A stretch of 10,069 nucleotides of DNA from Burkholderiales bacterium (lineage in GTDB: Bacteria > Pseudomonadota > Gammaproteobacteria > Burkholderiales > Burkholderiaceae_C): positions 1-10,069 of the forward strand of contig CANGHQ010000036.1 in NCBI GenBank assembly GCA_947453585.1, given 5' to 3'. Position 1 is the stretch's first letter. Each line of letters starts with the position of its first letter. This document shows, one piece after another, positions 1 through 6,406 of the stretch. The position numbers and the translations under genes were made by a program. Under the pieces are notes generated by a model. The model searched no databases and was not told the DNA's origin. It saw only the letters and a list, made by a program, of their open reading frames with translations.

Positions 1-324
1 CTGGGCCTGCAGTCGCTCGCGCATTTGCCCGCCCTGGATCCGGTGGGCGAACGCTTGAGTGGTGAGACGGATGCCTTTGCCGAACTGGTGCAAGACGCAC
101 CCGACAGCCTGGCCCTGGAAGCGCCCCAGCCCGCCGAGGCCGAACTGGCCTTTGGCGACGCGCCCACGCCGCCCGCCCAAGAGCAGGCGCTTGAAGCCGA
201 GCCAGCGCAGGCGCCAGATTCAGCGCCAGAGACTGAGCCACTTGCCCCAACACCCGACGATTCCGCAGCCGAACCGGCCCCTTCCGACACTTTTGACCGC
301 CCCACGGCACCCAACAGCCCATGA
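1..324 (+). CDS. scpB: Segregation and condensation protein ScpB, C-terminal part (5' end outside window)
   Basis: ScpB binds ScpA and the SMC ATPase to form the condensin-like complex that compacts and helps segregate the chromosome. Only the last 107 codons are present; the frame is open from base 1, so the gene begins upstream. The first visible residues, LGLQSLAHLPAL, resemble the segment that closes the second winged-helix domain of ScpB proteins. The rest is an acidic tail rich in Ala, Pro and Glu, probably disordered, with no recognisable fold. The TGA stop at 322-324 overlaps the ATG of rluB (ATGA), an arrangement that favours translational coupling, and a scpB-rluB pairing is common in bacteria. 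Assignment rests on the short conserved stretch plus the rluB neighbour. The tail alone would not identify the gene. Confidence 0.75.
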   Translation: MGLQSLAHLPALDPVGERLSGETDAFAELVQDAPDSLALEAPQPAEAELAFGDAPTPPAQEQALEAEPAQAPDSAPETEPLAPTPDDSAAEPAPSDTFDRPTAPNSP

Positions 325-1604
325 ACGACACACCTAGCACTGGCCCCGCGCCCGATCCCCTGGCGCCGCAAGACGCCACACCCACATCGCTCGTAGCTCT
401 GGCCGCAGACGCACCCGGCACCACCGAAGTTGCCGAGGCCGCCGAGGCCAGCCTGTTTGACCAGGTCGTCTCCGGCGAATTTGACGCCCTCGACGAGGTG
501 CTCGAAGCCGTGCCGCACAAGCGCATCCTCACGCCGGCGGTCGAGAATCCCAAGTTGCACAAAATCCTGGCCCAAGCTGGCATGGGTTCGCGCCTGGAGA
601 TGGAGCAGCTCATTATTGAAGGCCGCATTTCAGTCAACGACGAGCCCGCCCACGTGGGCCAGCGCATCCAGTTTGGCGACCAGATCAAGTTCAACGGCAA
701 GCCAGTGCGCTTTCGGGTGGATCCGCCACCGCCACGCGTGATCGCGTACCACAAGCCCGTGGGCGAAGTGGTCACCCATGACGACCCGCAAAACCGGCCC
801 ACCGTGTTTCGCCGTTTGCCACGCCTGCACCAGGGCAAATGGCAGTCGGTGGGGCGGCTTGATCTGAATACCGAAGGCTTGTTGCTGTTCACCAACTCGG
901 GCGAGCTTGCCAACAATTTGATGCACCCGCGCTTTGGCCTGGTGCGCGAATACGCGGTGCGCGTGCTGGGGTCGCTCAGCAAAGAAGAAAAACAAATGTT
1001 GCTCGACGGCGTGCGCCTGGACGACGGCATGGCGCAGTTTGGCTCGATTGAGGCCGGTGGCGGCGAGGGCAGCAACTGCTGGTACCGCGTCACTATCTCG
1101 GAAGGGCGCAACCGCGAGGTGCGCCGCATGCTCGAGGCCGTGGGCCACGCCGTGAGCCGCCTGATCCGCATCCGCTACGGCGCCATGGTGCTGCCGCGCG
1201 GCTTGAAGCGCGGCGCCTGGATGGAGCTTGACGGGATTGACATCGCATCACTGGTGCGCGCCGCGGGCAGCGCGGGCGAAGGCAACGACGGTGTGGCGCG
1301 TGAGCGCCCGCTTGAGGGCGCCGCCCCCGTGCGCCGTCCGCCCCCGCCCAAAGGTGGCGCAAGCCGCCGTGGCGCCGCGCCTGCTGCCCGCAGCGGCCCG
1401 CGCGTGGCAGCTGACCGCAGCACGCCGCGTGGCCCAGGCCCGCGCCCTGCGGCCAAGCCCGCTGGCGCGGCAAGCCAGCCCGATCCCCTTAAAACTTCAG
1501 TGGGATATATCGGCGCCGACAGCCTGTCGCGCCAGCGAAAACAAGAGGCGCTCAAGCAGCGCAGCGGCCCCGGCGGCCAGCGCCGCACCGGGCGCAGTCG
1601 CTAG
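321..1604 (+). CDS. rluB: 23S rRNA pseudouridine synthase RluB (RsuA/RluB/E/F family) with long N- and C-terminal extensions
   Basis: RluB isomerises a uridine in 23S rRNA (U2605 in E. coli numbering) to pseudouridine. The 427-residue protein has an acidic low-complexity N-terminus (about 1-75), an S4 RNA-binding domain (about 78-125, beginning KLHKILAQAGMGSR), and the RsuA-type catalytic domain (about 137-310). The catalytic motif GRLDLNTEGLLL starts at residue 178, with D181 as the expected nucleophile, followed by GELANNLMHPR as in RluB proteins. A second family motif, EGRNREVRRM, is at 261-270. Residues from about 320 on form an Arg/Pro/Ala/Gly-rich tail absent from the roughly 290-residue E. 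coli enzyme, ending in a more ordered-looking peptide (391-427). The start is chosen because its ATG overlaps the scpB stop; no Shine-Dalgarno is seen and the next Met is residue 88, inside the S4 domain. RluE, RluF and RsuA are related alternatives, but the motifs and scpB context favour RluB. Confidence 0.93.
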   Translation: MNDTPSTGPAPDPLAPQDATPTSLVALAADAPGTTEVAEAAEASLFDQVVSGEFDALDEVLEAVPHKRILTPAVENPKLHKILAQAGMGSRLEMEQLIIEGRISVNDEPAHVGQRIQFGDQIKFNGKPVRFRVDPPPPRVIAYHKPVGEVVTHDDPQNRPTVFRRLPRLHQGKWQSVGRLDLNTEGLLLFTNSGELANNLMHPRFGLVREYAVRVLGSLSKEEKQMLLDGVRLDDGMAQFGSIEAGGGEGSNCWYRVTISEGRNREVRRMLEAVGHAVSRLIRIRYGAMVLPRGLKRGAWMELDGIDIASLVRAAGSAGEGNDGVARERPLEGAAPVRRPPPPKGGASRRGAAPAARSGPRVAADRSTPRGPGPRPAAKPAGAASQPDPLKTSVGYIGADSLSRQRKQEALKQRSGPGGQRRTGRSR

Positions 1605-1631
1605 GCAAAATGCTAAAATCATGCACTTTGC
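1605..1631 (+). repeat. Inverted repeat with 9-base arms directly after rluB
   Basis: The arms GCAAAATGC (1605-1613) and GCACTTTGC (1623-1631) pair at 8 of 9 positions, with one A-C mismatch, around a 9-base centre TAAAATCAT. It starts at the first base after the rluB stop codon. No run of T follows, so it does not look like a standard intrinsic terminator. The centre contains a -10-like TAAAAT and the right arm overlaps a possible -35 element, so it could be a protein-binding operator for ndk or a weak RNA hairpin at the end of the rluB message. Its function is inferred only from position. Confidence 0.5.
1611..1619 (+). promoter_or_regulatory. Possible extended -10 promoter for ndk
   Basis: TGCTAAAAT fits the extended -10 form TG-N-TATAAT with one mismatch in the hexamer. 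No good -35 hexamer lies 17 bases upstream, which an extended -10 can tolerate. Transcription would start around 1626, giving a leader of about 50 bases to the ndk ATG at 1677. It lies within the inverted repeat at 1605-1631. Inferred from base pattern only. Confidence 0.4.
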
Positions 1632-1656
1632 TACGCAGGGTGGCGAATAATTTAAT
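1628..1656 (+). promoter_or_regulatory. Possible sigma-70 type promoter for ndk and downstream genes
   Basis: TTGCTA (1628-1633, 4 of 6 to TTGACA) and TTTAAT (1651-1656, 5 of 6 to TATAAT) are separated by 17 bases. The surrounding 1646-1657 is unusually AT-rich for this window. This is an alternative, or a second, promoter to the one at 1611-1619. The gap of 72 bases is the longest in the window and the natural place for a new transcript to begin. Confidence 0.4.
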
Positions 1657-1676
1657 ACGAAGGTTGAAGTAACACT

Positions 1677-2102
1677 ATGTCTATCGAACGCACACTGTCC
1701 ATCATCAAGCCCGACGCAGTGGCCAAGAACGTGATCGGTCAGATCTACGCCCGTTTCGAAGCCGCTGGCCTCAAAGTGGTTGCAGCGCGCATGGCCCATT
1801 TGTCGCGCGGCGAAGCCGAAGCGTTTTACGCGGTGCACAAAGCACGTCCCTTCTTCAAGGACCTGGTTGATTTCATGATCTCCGGCCCCGTGATGATCCA
1901 GGCCCTGGAAGGCGAAAACGCCATCCTGACCCACCGCGATCTGATGGGCGCCACCGACCCCAAGAAAGCAGCACCCGGCACCATCCGTGCTGATTTCGCT
2001 GACAGCATCGACGCCAACGCCGTGCACGGCTCTGACGCCGCAGAAACCGCCGCTGTCGAGATCGGTTTCTTCTTCGCTGGCATGAACGTTTATTCGCGTT
2101 AA
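1677..2102 (+). CDS. ndk: Nucleoside diphosphate kinase
   Basis: Transfers the terminal phosphate of ATP to nucleoside diphosphates through a phosphohistidine intermediate, keeping cytoplasmic NTP and dNTP pools balanced. The 141-residue length matches bacterial NDKs (143 in E. coli), so the protein is complete as a single domain. The N-terminus ERTLSIIKPDAV carries the conserved nucleotide-site Lys (K11), and the signature NAVHGSD at 114-120 contains the catalytic His117. The C-terminus is also typical for the family. It follows a 72-base gap with promoter-like sequences and precedes rlmN by only 8 bases. The ribosome-binding sequence is weak: GAAG at 1666-1669 or AAGG at 1660-1663. The start is fixed by the family N-terminus. 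The ndk-rlmN adjacency is conserved in many proteobacteria. Identification is secure. Confidence 0.98.
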   Translation: MSIERTLSIIKPDAVAKNVIGQIYARFEAAGLKVVAARMAHLSRGEAEAFYAVHKARPFFKDLVDFMISGPVMIQALEGENAILTHRDLMGATDPKKAAPGTIRADFADSIDANAVHGSDAAETAAVEIGFFFAGMNVYSR

Positions 2103-2110
2103 TTTGCACT

Positions 2111-3268
2111 ATGGCGGCCAATCTTCTCGACTATGACCTCGAGGGCTTGGCCCTTTTTTGCGAGCGTCTAGGCGAGAAGCGCTTTCGGGCGGTCCAGCTG
2201 TTTCGCTGGATCCACCAAAAAGGCGCGTCCGAGTTTGACGCCATGACCGATCTGGCCAAGTCCTTGCGCGAAAAGCTCAAGGGCTGCGCCCAAGTGACGC
2301 CGCTGCGCGTTCTGTCCCAGCATGAATCCACCGACGGTACTATCAAGTGGCTGTTTGACGTGGGTGCGGGCGACGCGGTAGAGGCCGTTTTTATCCCCGA
2401 ATCTGACCGTGGCACGCTGTGCATTTCGTCGCAGGCGGGTTGCGCCGTGGGTTGCCGCTTTTGCTCCACTGGCCACCAAGGCTTTAGCCGCAATCTGACA
2501 GCGGGCGAAATCGTCTCGCAGCTTTGGTTTGCTGAGCACTTTTTGCGCAAGCACCTGGCCCGCGACGAACGCATCATCTCCAACGTGGTGATGATGGGCA
2601 TGGGCGAGCCCCTGCAAAACTACACCGAACTCGTGCCCGCCCTCAAGGTCATGCTCGACGACCACGCCTACGGCCTGTCGCGTCGGCGCGTGACCGTCTC
2701 TACCTCGGGCATGGTGCCCATGATGGACCGCCTGGGCCAAGACTGCCCGGTGGCGCTGGCCGTGTCTTTGCACGCGCCCACTGACGCCCTGCGCGAAAGC
2801 TTGGTGCCGCTCAACAAAAAATACCCCATTGCCGAGCTGATGCAGGCCTGCGTGCGCTACCTGGCCGTGGCGCCGCGCGACTTCATCACGTTCGAGTACT
2901 GCATGCTCGACGGCGTCAACGACACGCCCGAACTCGCCGCGCAGTTGGTGGAGCTGCTGCGCAGCTCTGGCGGCAATTTGCACTGGTGCAAGGTCAACCT
3001 GATTCCCTTCAATCCCTTTGCCGCTTCGGGCCTGACGCGTTCTTCCAACGCGCGGGTGCAAGCGTTTTCTGAGGTGCTGAGCCGTGCTGGCGTAATCACC
3101 ACGGTGCGCAAGACGCGCGGCGACGATATTGCTGCGGCCTGCGGCCAGTTGGCCGGTGACGTGCAAGACCGCACCAGCGTGGTGGTGCGCATCCACAAGC
3201 AGCGCAGTGCCGAAAAAGTGGCTGGTCTGGGCCAGGCGCCCGCGCCCTTGGCCACTGAGGTGCATTGA
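2111..3268 (+). CDS. rlmN: Dual-specificity 23S rRNA (A2503) / tRNA (A37) C2-methyltransferase RlmN, radical SAM
   Basis: RlmN uses two molecules of S-adenosylmethionine and a radical mechanism to methylate C2 of A2503 in 23S rRNA and of A37 in some tRNAs, affecting the peptidyl-transferase centre and decoding fidelity. The 385-residue protein has an N-terminal RNA-binding region (about 1-90) and a radical SAM barrel. The [4Fe-4S] cluster motif CAVGCRFC gives C111, C115 and C118. C104 and C344 match by position the two further conserved cysteines of E. coli RlmN, with C344 expected to carry the methyl group. GMGEPLQN at 163-170 is the SAM-binding motif. All key residues are present. It starts 8 bases after ndk with no evident Shine-Dalgarno, and pilF follows one base after its stop. 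The related Cfr resistance enzyme is less likely given the synteny with ndk and rodZ. Confidence 0.97.
   Translation: MAANLLDYDLEGLALFCERLGEKRFRAVQLFRWIHQKGASEFDAMTDLAKSLREKLKGCAQVTPLRVLSQHESTDGTIKWLFDVGAGDAVEAVFIPESDRGTLCISSQAGCAVGCRFCSTGHQGFSRNLTAGEIVSQLWFAEHFLRKHLARDERIISNVVMMGMGEPLQNYTELVPALKVMLDDHAYGLSRRRVTVSTSGMVPMMDRLGQDCPVALAVSLHAPTDALRESLVPLNKKYPIAELMQACVRYLAVAPRDFITFEYCMLDGVNDTPELAAQLVELLRSSGGNLHWCKVNLIPFNPFAASGLTRSSNARVQAFSEVLSRAGVITTVRKTRGDDIAAACGQLAGDVQDRTSVVVRIHKQRSAEKVAGLGQAPAPLATEVH
3256..3262 (+). promoter_or_regulatory. Ribosome-binding site for pilF
   Basis: TGAGGTG, lying in the last codons of rlmN, is 7 bases before the ATG at 3270. It decides the start of pilF there, although the reading frame stays open upstream to about 3129 inside rlmN. 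Confidence 0.65.
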
Positions 3269-3269
3269 C

Positions 3270-4106
3270 ATGGCGGCGCCCGCGTTCAACGCAAAGTCTG
3301 GCACGCGCGCCTGCAGTGCAGTGGCGTGCTTGCGCTGGTTGCTGGCTGCAGCGGTGCTCGGGCTTGTGGCCTGCGGCAGCACAGGCCAACGCACCGACAA
3401 GTCCGATCTGGTGACCGCTTCTGACGAGACCGAAGCGCGCAAACGCGCCCGCATCCGCCTGGAGCTGGCGGTCAACTATTTCAGCGAAGGCAAGACCACT
3501 ATTGCGCTCGACGAGCTCAAGCAGTCGATTGCGGTAGACCCGGGCCTGTTTGAAGCCCACAACCTGCGCGGCCTGATTTACCTGCGCCTGAACGAGTTTT
3601 CGCTGGCTGACGACAGCTTTCGCCAGGCGCTGGTGTTGAATCCCAAAGCCGCCACGGTGCAACACAACTACGGCTTGCTCTTGTGCCAGCAGGGCCGCAT
3701 GGCGGCAGCAGCCGAGATGTTTAGCGCCGCCCTGGCCAACCCGACCTACAACGAACGCGCCAAGACCTGGATGATCCAGGGCCTGTGCCAGGCCAAGGCC
3801 GGGCAGGCGCAGGCTGCTGAGACCAGCTTGCTCAACGCCTACCAGCTCGACCCCGGCAACCCGGTGGTGGCCTACAACTTGGGCCTTGGCCTGTACCAGC
3901 GTGGCGAATATCCCCAAGCCCAGCGCTACCTGAGCCGCCTCAATAATTCCGACCTGGCCAACGCCGAGTCTCTGTGGCTTGGCGCCAAGGCAGCCAAGGC
4001 CATGGGCGACGCGCAGGCCTTGGCCGCGCTGGGGCAAACCCTGGTGCAGCGTTTTCCCTCTTCCAAAGAGTCGCTCTGGCTGGAGCGGCAGTCCTTCCAT
4101 GAGTGA
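3270..4106 (+). CDS. pilF: Type IV pilus biogenesis/stability lipoprotein PilF (PilW), TPR protein
   Basis: PilF/PilW is the outer-membrane lipoprotein (pilotin) that helps target and multimerise the PilQ secretin through which type IV pili pass. The 278-residue product has a signal peptide (about 1-34) with a hydrophobic core and a lipobox LVAC, giving lipid-modified C35. Six tandem tetratricopeptide repeats follow (roughly 60-91, 92-125, 126-158, 160-195, 196-228 and 231-263), many ending in an L-(D/N)-P turn. Six repeats is the number described for Pseudomonas PilF. ATG 3270 is chosen because it sits one base after the rlmN stop, has a good ribosome-binding site, and yields a proper lipoprotein signal. 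The gene overlaps rodZ by 8 bases. Its place between rlmN and rodZ is seen in other proteobacteria that make type IV pili. No other pilus gene lies in this window. Confidence 0.9.
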   Translation: MAAPAFNAKSGTRACSAVACLRWLLAAAVLGLVACGSTGQRTDKSDLVTASDETEARKRARIRLELAVNYFSEGKTTIALDELKQSIAVDPGLFEAHNLRGLIYLRLNEFSLADDSFRQALVLNPKAATVQHNYGLLLCQQGRMAAAAEMFSAALANPTYNERAKTWMIQGLCQAKAGQAQAAETSLLNAYQLDPGNPVVAYNLGLGLYQRGEYPQAQRYLSRLNNSDLANAESLWLGAKAAKAMGDAQALAALGQTLVQRFPSSKESLWLERQSFHE

Positions 4107-5124
4107 TTTAGACCTGAACCCCGTGCCCCAGGTGCCCGAGGCGAGCGCCATCGAGGCGCCGCCAGCCACGCCCTCAGCGCTGCCCACCGCCGGGCAAATG
4201 CTCAACAACGCGCGCCGTTCGGTGGGCCTGAGCCTCGAAGAACTGGCCGCGCGGGTCAAAGTGCCGGTGGCGCGCCTGCAGGCGCTCGAAGAAGACCGTT
4301 TCGACAGCTGGCCCGACATGAACGTGGTGCGCGCTGTGGCCGCCAGCGTTTGCCGCCATGTGCGGCTGGACTCCGCCATCATCCTGGCGCGCTTGCCCAA
4401 GGCTGAAAAAATGGTGTGGTCGGCAGCGGTGGCCGATTCGCCAGTGGGTTTTCGGGACAAGGACGGTTTCAAAATGCGCAGCGCAAGCGGCGTGGGGCGC
4501 TTGCCGCTGGCGCTGCTGGCGTTGGTCTTGGCGCTTGCCGCACTGGGTTTGTACTTGGGTCCGATGCTGCTGGTCTGGATGGACCGGGCTTGGCCAGGCC
4601 GGGCTTTGATCGCTGCAGCACCCGCGCCCGCAGCAGTGCCAGAGCCGGTGCTGCCACCAGACGCCGAACCCACCGACACGCGTATTGGCGCCACGGAGCC
4701 AGAAGCCGCTGCCAGCTTGCCGGTGGTAGCCCCCGCCTTGGCCGGTGCCGCCAAGGTGGCCCCGAGCGTGGCGGCCCCCAGCGTGGCCCCAGCGGTTTCC
4801 ACACCAATGGTTGCCGCCTCCAAATCCATGGGCGGCGCATCTGTCGCGGGCAAGCTGGCCAGTGCGCCAGCGAGCGCATCAACCAGCCCCTTGCTGGTGT
4901 TCAAGGCGCGGGGCCTGACCTGGGTCGCGGTCAGCGACGCCAATGGCGTGACACTTTTGCGCAAAACCCTGGCGGCGGGCGAGAGCGCCAGCGCGGCCGG
5001 TGGCGCTTTGCCTTTGTGGGTGGTCGTTGGGCGGGCTGACCATACCGATGTGGAAGTGCGCGGCCAAGCCTTCAAACTGGAGCCGAGCGCCCCAGACAAT
5101 GTCGCAAGATTCAAGGTGCAATGA
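4099..5124 (+). CDS. rodZ: RodZ-like cytoskeleton protein: helix-turn-helix domain, one membrane span, DUF4115
   Basis: RodZ spans the inner membrane and links the MreB cytoskeleton to the cell-wall elongation machinery. In this 341-residue protein, residues 32-100 form an Xre-type helix-turn-helix domain (GLSLEELAARVKVPVARLQALEEDRF), 134-160 a membrane helix preceded by basic residues, 165-265 an Ala/Pro/Val-rich periplasmic linker, and 267-340 the C-terminal beta domain (DUF4115), with the family-like segment LTWVAVSDANGV. The start at 4099 overlaps the pilF end by 8 bases and is typical of coupling; a longer reading frame back to 3979 would run through pilF and is not credible. The last helix of the DNA-binding-like domain lacks the aromatic residues used for MreB contact in E. 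coli RodZ (see findings). The position before ispG is conserved from E. coli onward. Family assignment is firm; MreB binding is inferred. Confidence 0.88.
   Translation: MSDLDLNPVPQVPEASAIEAPPATPSALPTAGQMLNNARRSVGLSLEELAARVKVPVARLQALEEDRFDSWPDMNVVRAVAASVCRHVRLDSAIILARLPKAEKMVWSAAVADSPVGFRDKDGFKMRSASGVGRLPLALLALVLALAALGLYLGPMLLVWMDRAWPGRALIAAAPAPAAVPEPVLPPDAEPTDTRIGATEPEAAASLPVVAPALAGAAKVAPSVAAPSVAPAVSTPMVAASKSMGGASVAGKLASAPASASTSPLLVFKARGLTWVAVSDANGVTLLRKTLAAGESASAAGGALPLWVVVGRADHTDVEVRGQAFKLEPSAPDNVARFKVQ
4756..4794 (+). repeat. Three imperfect short tandem repeats in the rodZ linker
   Basis: Three consecutive units of 12, 15 and 12 bases, each beginning GTGGC, encode VAPS, VAAPS and VAPA at residues 220-232 of RodZ. 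They lie in the Ala/Pro-rich periplasmic linker, where length variation between strains would be expected. Small and probably of structural interest only. Confidence 0.5.
5113..5118 (+). promoter_or_regulatory. Ribosome-binding site for ispG
   Basis: AAGGTG ends just before two consecutive ATG codons (5121 and 5124). The AAGG core is 4 bases from the first ATG and 7 from the second, so spacing favours 5124, which would remove one Met from the protein and reduce the rodZ overlap from 4 bases to 1. Confidence 0.6.
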
Positions 5125-6398
5125 TGCCAAACGAAACACGGTTCAATTCCAATTGTGTAGCTTCGCGCAATGGCCTGCAGGCCCGCGTGGCCTGGGGCAG
5201 CAATATCGTCACCGTCGGCGGCGGTGCGCCAGTCCGCATCCAGTCCATGACCAATACCGACACGGTGGACGCCGTGGGCACCGCCATTCAGGTCAAAGAG
5301 CTGGCGCTGGCGGGCTCGGAGATGGTGCGCATCACCGTCAACACGCCCGAGGCGGCGCAGGCCGTGCCCTACATCCGCGAACAGCTGGACCGCATGGGCA
5401 TTGCGGTGCCGCTCATTGGCGATTTCCATTTCAACGGCCACCGGCTCTTGACCGATTTTCCGGACTGCGCGCAGGCGCTGTCCAAATACCGCATCAACCC
5501 GGGCAACGTGGGCAAAGGCGACAAAAAAGACCGGCAGTTCGGCCAGATGATCGAAGCCGCGCTGCGCTGGGACAAGCCGGTGCGCATTGGCGTGAACTGG
5601 GGCAGCCTGGACCAGGAACTGCTCGCCCACCTGATGGACAGCAACGCCCAACTGGCGGAGCCCCTGGGTGTGAAGCAGGTGATGTACCAGGCGCTCATTA
5701 GTTCAGCCGTGGGTTCGGCCGAGTTGGCCGAGTCCATGGGCATGCAGGCCAGCCAGATCATTATTTCGTGCAAGGTCAGCGGCGTGCAAGATCTGATCGC
5801 GGTGTACCGCGAGCTGGGTCGCAACACGCGCTACCCCCTGCATTTGGGTCTGACCGAAGCGGGCATGGGCACCAAGGGCACGGTCGCATCCGCCGCCGCG
5901 CTGTCGGTGTTGTTGCAAGAAGGCATTGGCGACACCATCCGCGTGTCGCTCACCCCGGCGCCCGGCGAGTCGCGCAACCAGGAAGTGGTGGTCGCTGCCG
6001 AGATTTTGCAGGCCCTGGGCTTGCGCGCTTTTGTGCCCAGCGTGACCGCCTGCCCTGGATGCGGTCGCACCACCAGTACCACTTTCCAAGAGCTGACCCA
6101 GCAAATTGACAACTTTTTGCGCGACCAAATGCCGGTCTGGCGCGAACGCTACCCCGGGGTGGAAAACCTCAAGGTAGCGGTGATGGGCTGCATCGTCAAC
6201 GGCCCGGGCGAGAGCAAGCACGCCGACATTGGCATCAGCCTGCCCGGCACGGGCGAGGCGCCCGCGGCGCCGGTTTTCATTGACGGCGAGAAGCGCATGA
6301 CCCTGCGTGGCGACGCCATTGCCACCGACTTTCAGGCGGTGGTTGAGAACTACATCCAGCAACGTTTTGGCGCAGCGGCAACGCAGTCGCCCACCTGA
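5121..6398 (+). CDS. ispG: 4-hydroxy-3-methylbut-2-enyl diphosphate synthase (IspG/GcpE)
   Basis: IspG performs the reductive ring opening of 2-C-methyl-erythritol 2,4-cyclodiphosphate to HMBPP, the next-to-last step of the MEP route to isoprenoids, in the cytoplasm with a flavodoxin or ferredoxin donor. The 425-residue protein has a TIM-barrel N-terminal part (IQSMTNTDTVD at 40-50, RINPGNVG at 124-131, HLGLTEAG at 241-248) and a cluster-binding C-terminal part. The [4Fe-4S] ligands are visible as CPGC (C311, C314) and GCIVNGPGE (C357 and E364). It is longer than the 372-residue E. coli enzyme, partly because of extra residues between the two cluster motifs, as I would expect for betaproteobacterial IspG. 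Its start overlaps the rodZ stop; ATG 5124 is an equally possible start. hisS follows after 8 bases. Identification is secure. Confidence 0.97.
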   Translation: MMPNETRFNSNCVASRNGLQARVAWGSNIVTVGGGAPVRIQSMTNTDTVDAVGTAIQVKELALAGSEMVRITVNTPEAAQAVPYIREQLDRMGIAVPLIGDFHFNGHRLLTDFPDCAQALSKYRINPGNVGKGDKKDRQFGQMIEAALRWDKPVRIGVNWGSLDQELLAHLMDSNAQLAEPLGVKQVMYQALISSAVGSAELAESMGMQASQIIISCKVSGVQDLIAVYRELGRNTRYPLHLGLTEAGMGTKGTVASAAALSVLLQEGIGDTIRVSLTPAPGESRNQEVVVAAEILQALGLRAFVPSVTACPGCGRTTSTTFQELTQQIDNFLRDQMPVWRERYPGVENLKVAVMGCIVNGPGESKHADIGISLPGTGEAPAAPVFIDGEKRMTLRGDAIATDFQAVVENYIQQRFGAAATQSPT

Positions 6399-6406
6399 CC
6401 CCTTTT

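Noticed and set aside
1605..1640. Intrinsic terminator for rluB
   Set aside because: The stem has an internal mismatch, a 9-base loop, and no T-run after it (next bases TACGCAGGG).
3129..3269. Upstream extension of pilF into rlmN
   Set aside because: It would put a basic, Trp-rich stretch before the lipoprotein signal peptide; the ATG at 3270 has a good ribosome-binding site and the right signal.
2168..3475. A 435-codon minus-strand frame opposite rlmN and the start of pilF
   Set aside because: Same kind of antisense shadow; rlmN on the + strand has every catalytic motif.
3096..5651. An 851-codon open frame on the minus strand across rlmN, pilF, rodZ and ispG
   Set aside because: It lies opposite four well-supported genes and its translation shows no recognisable domain. 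Long antisense frames are expected in GC-rich coding DNA where stop codons are rare.
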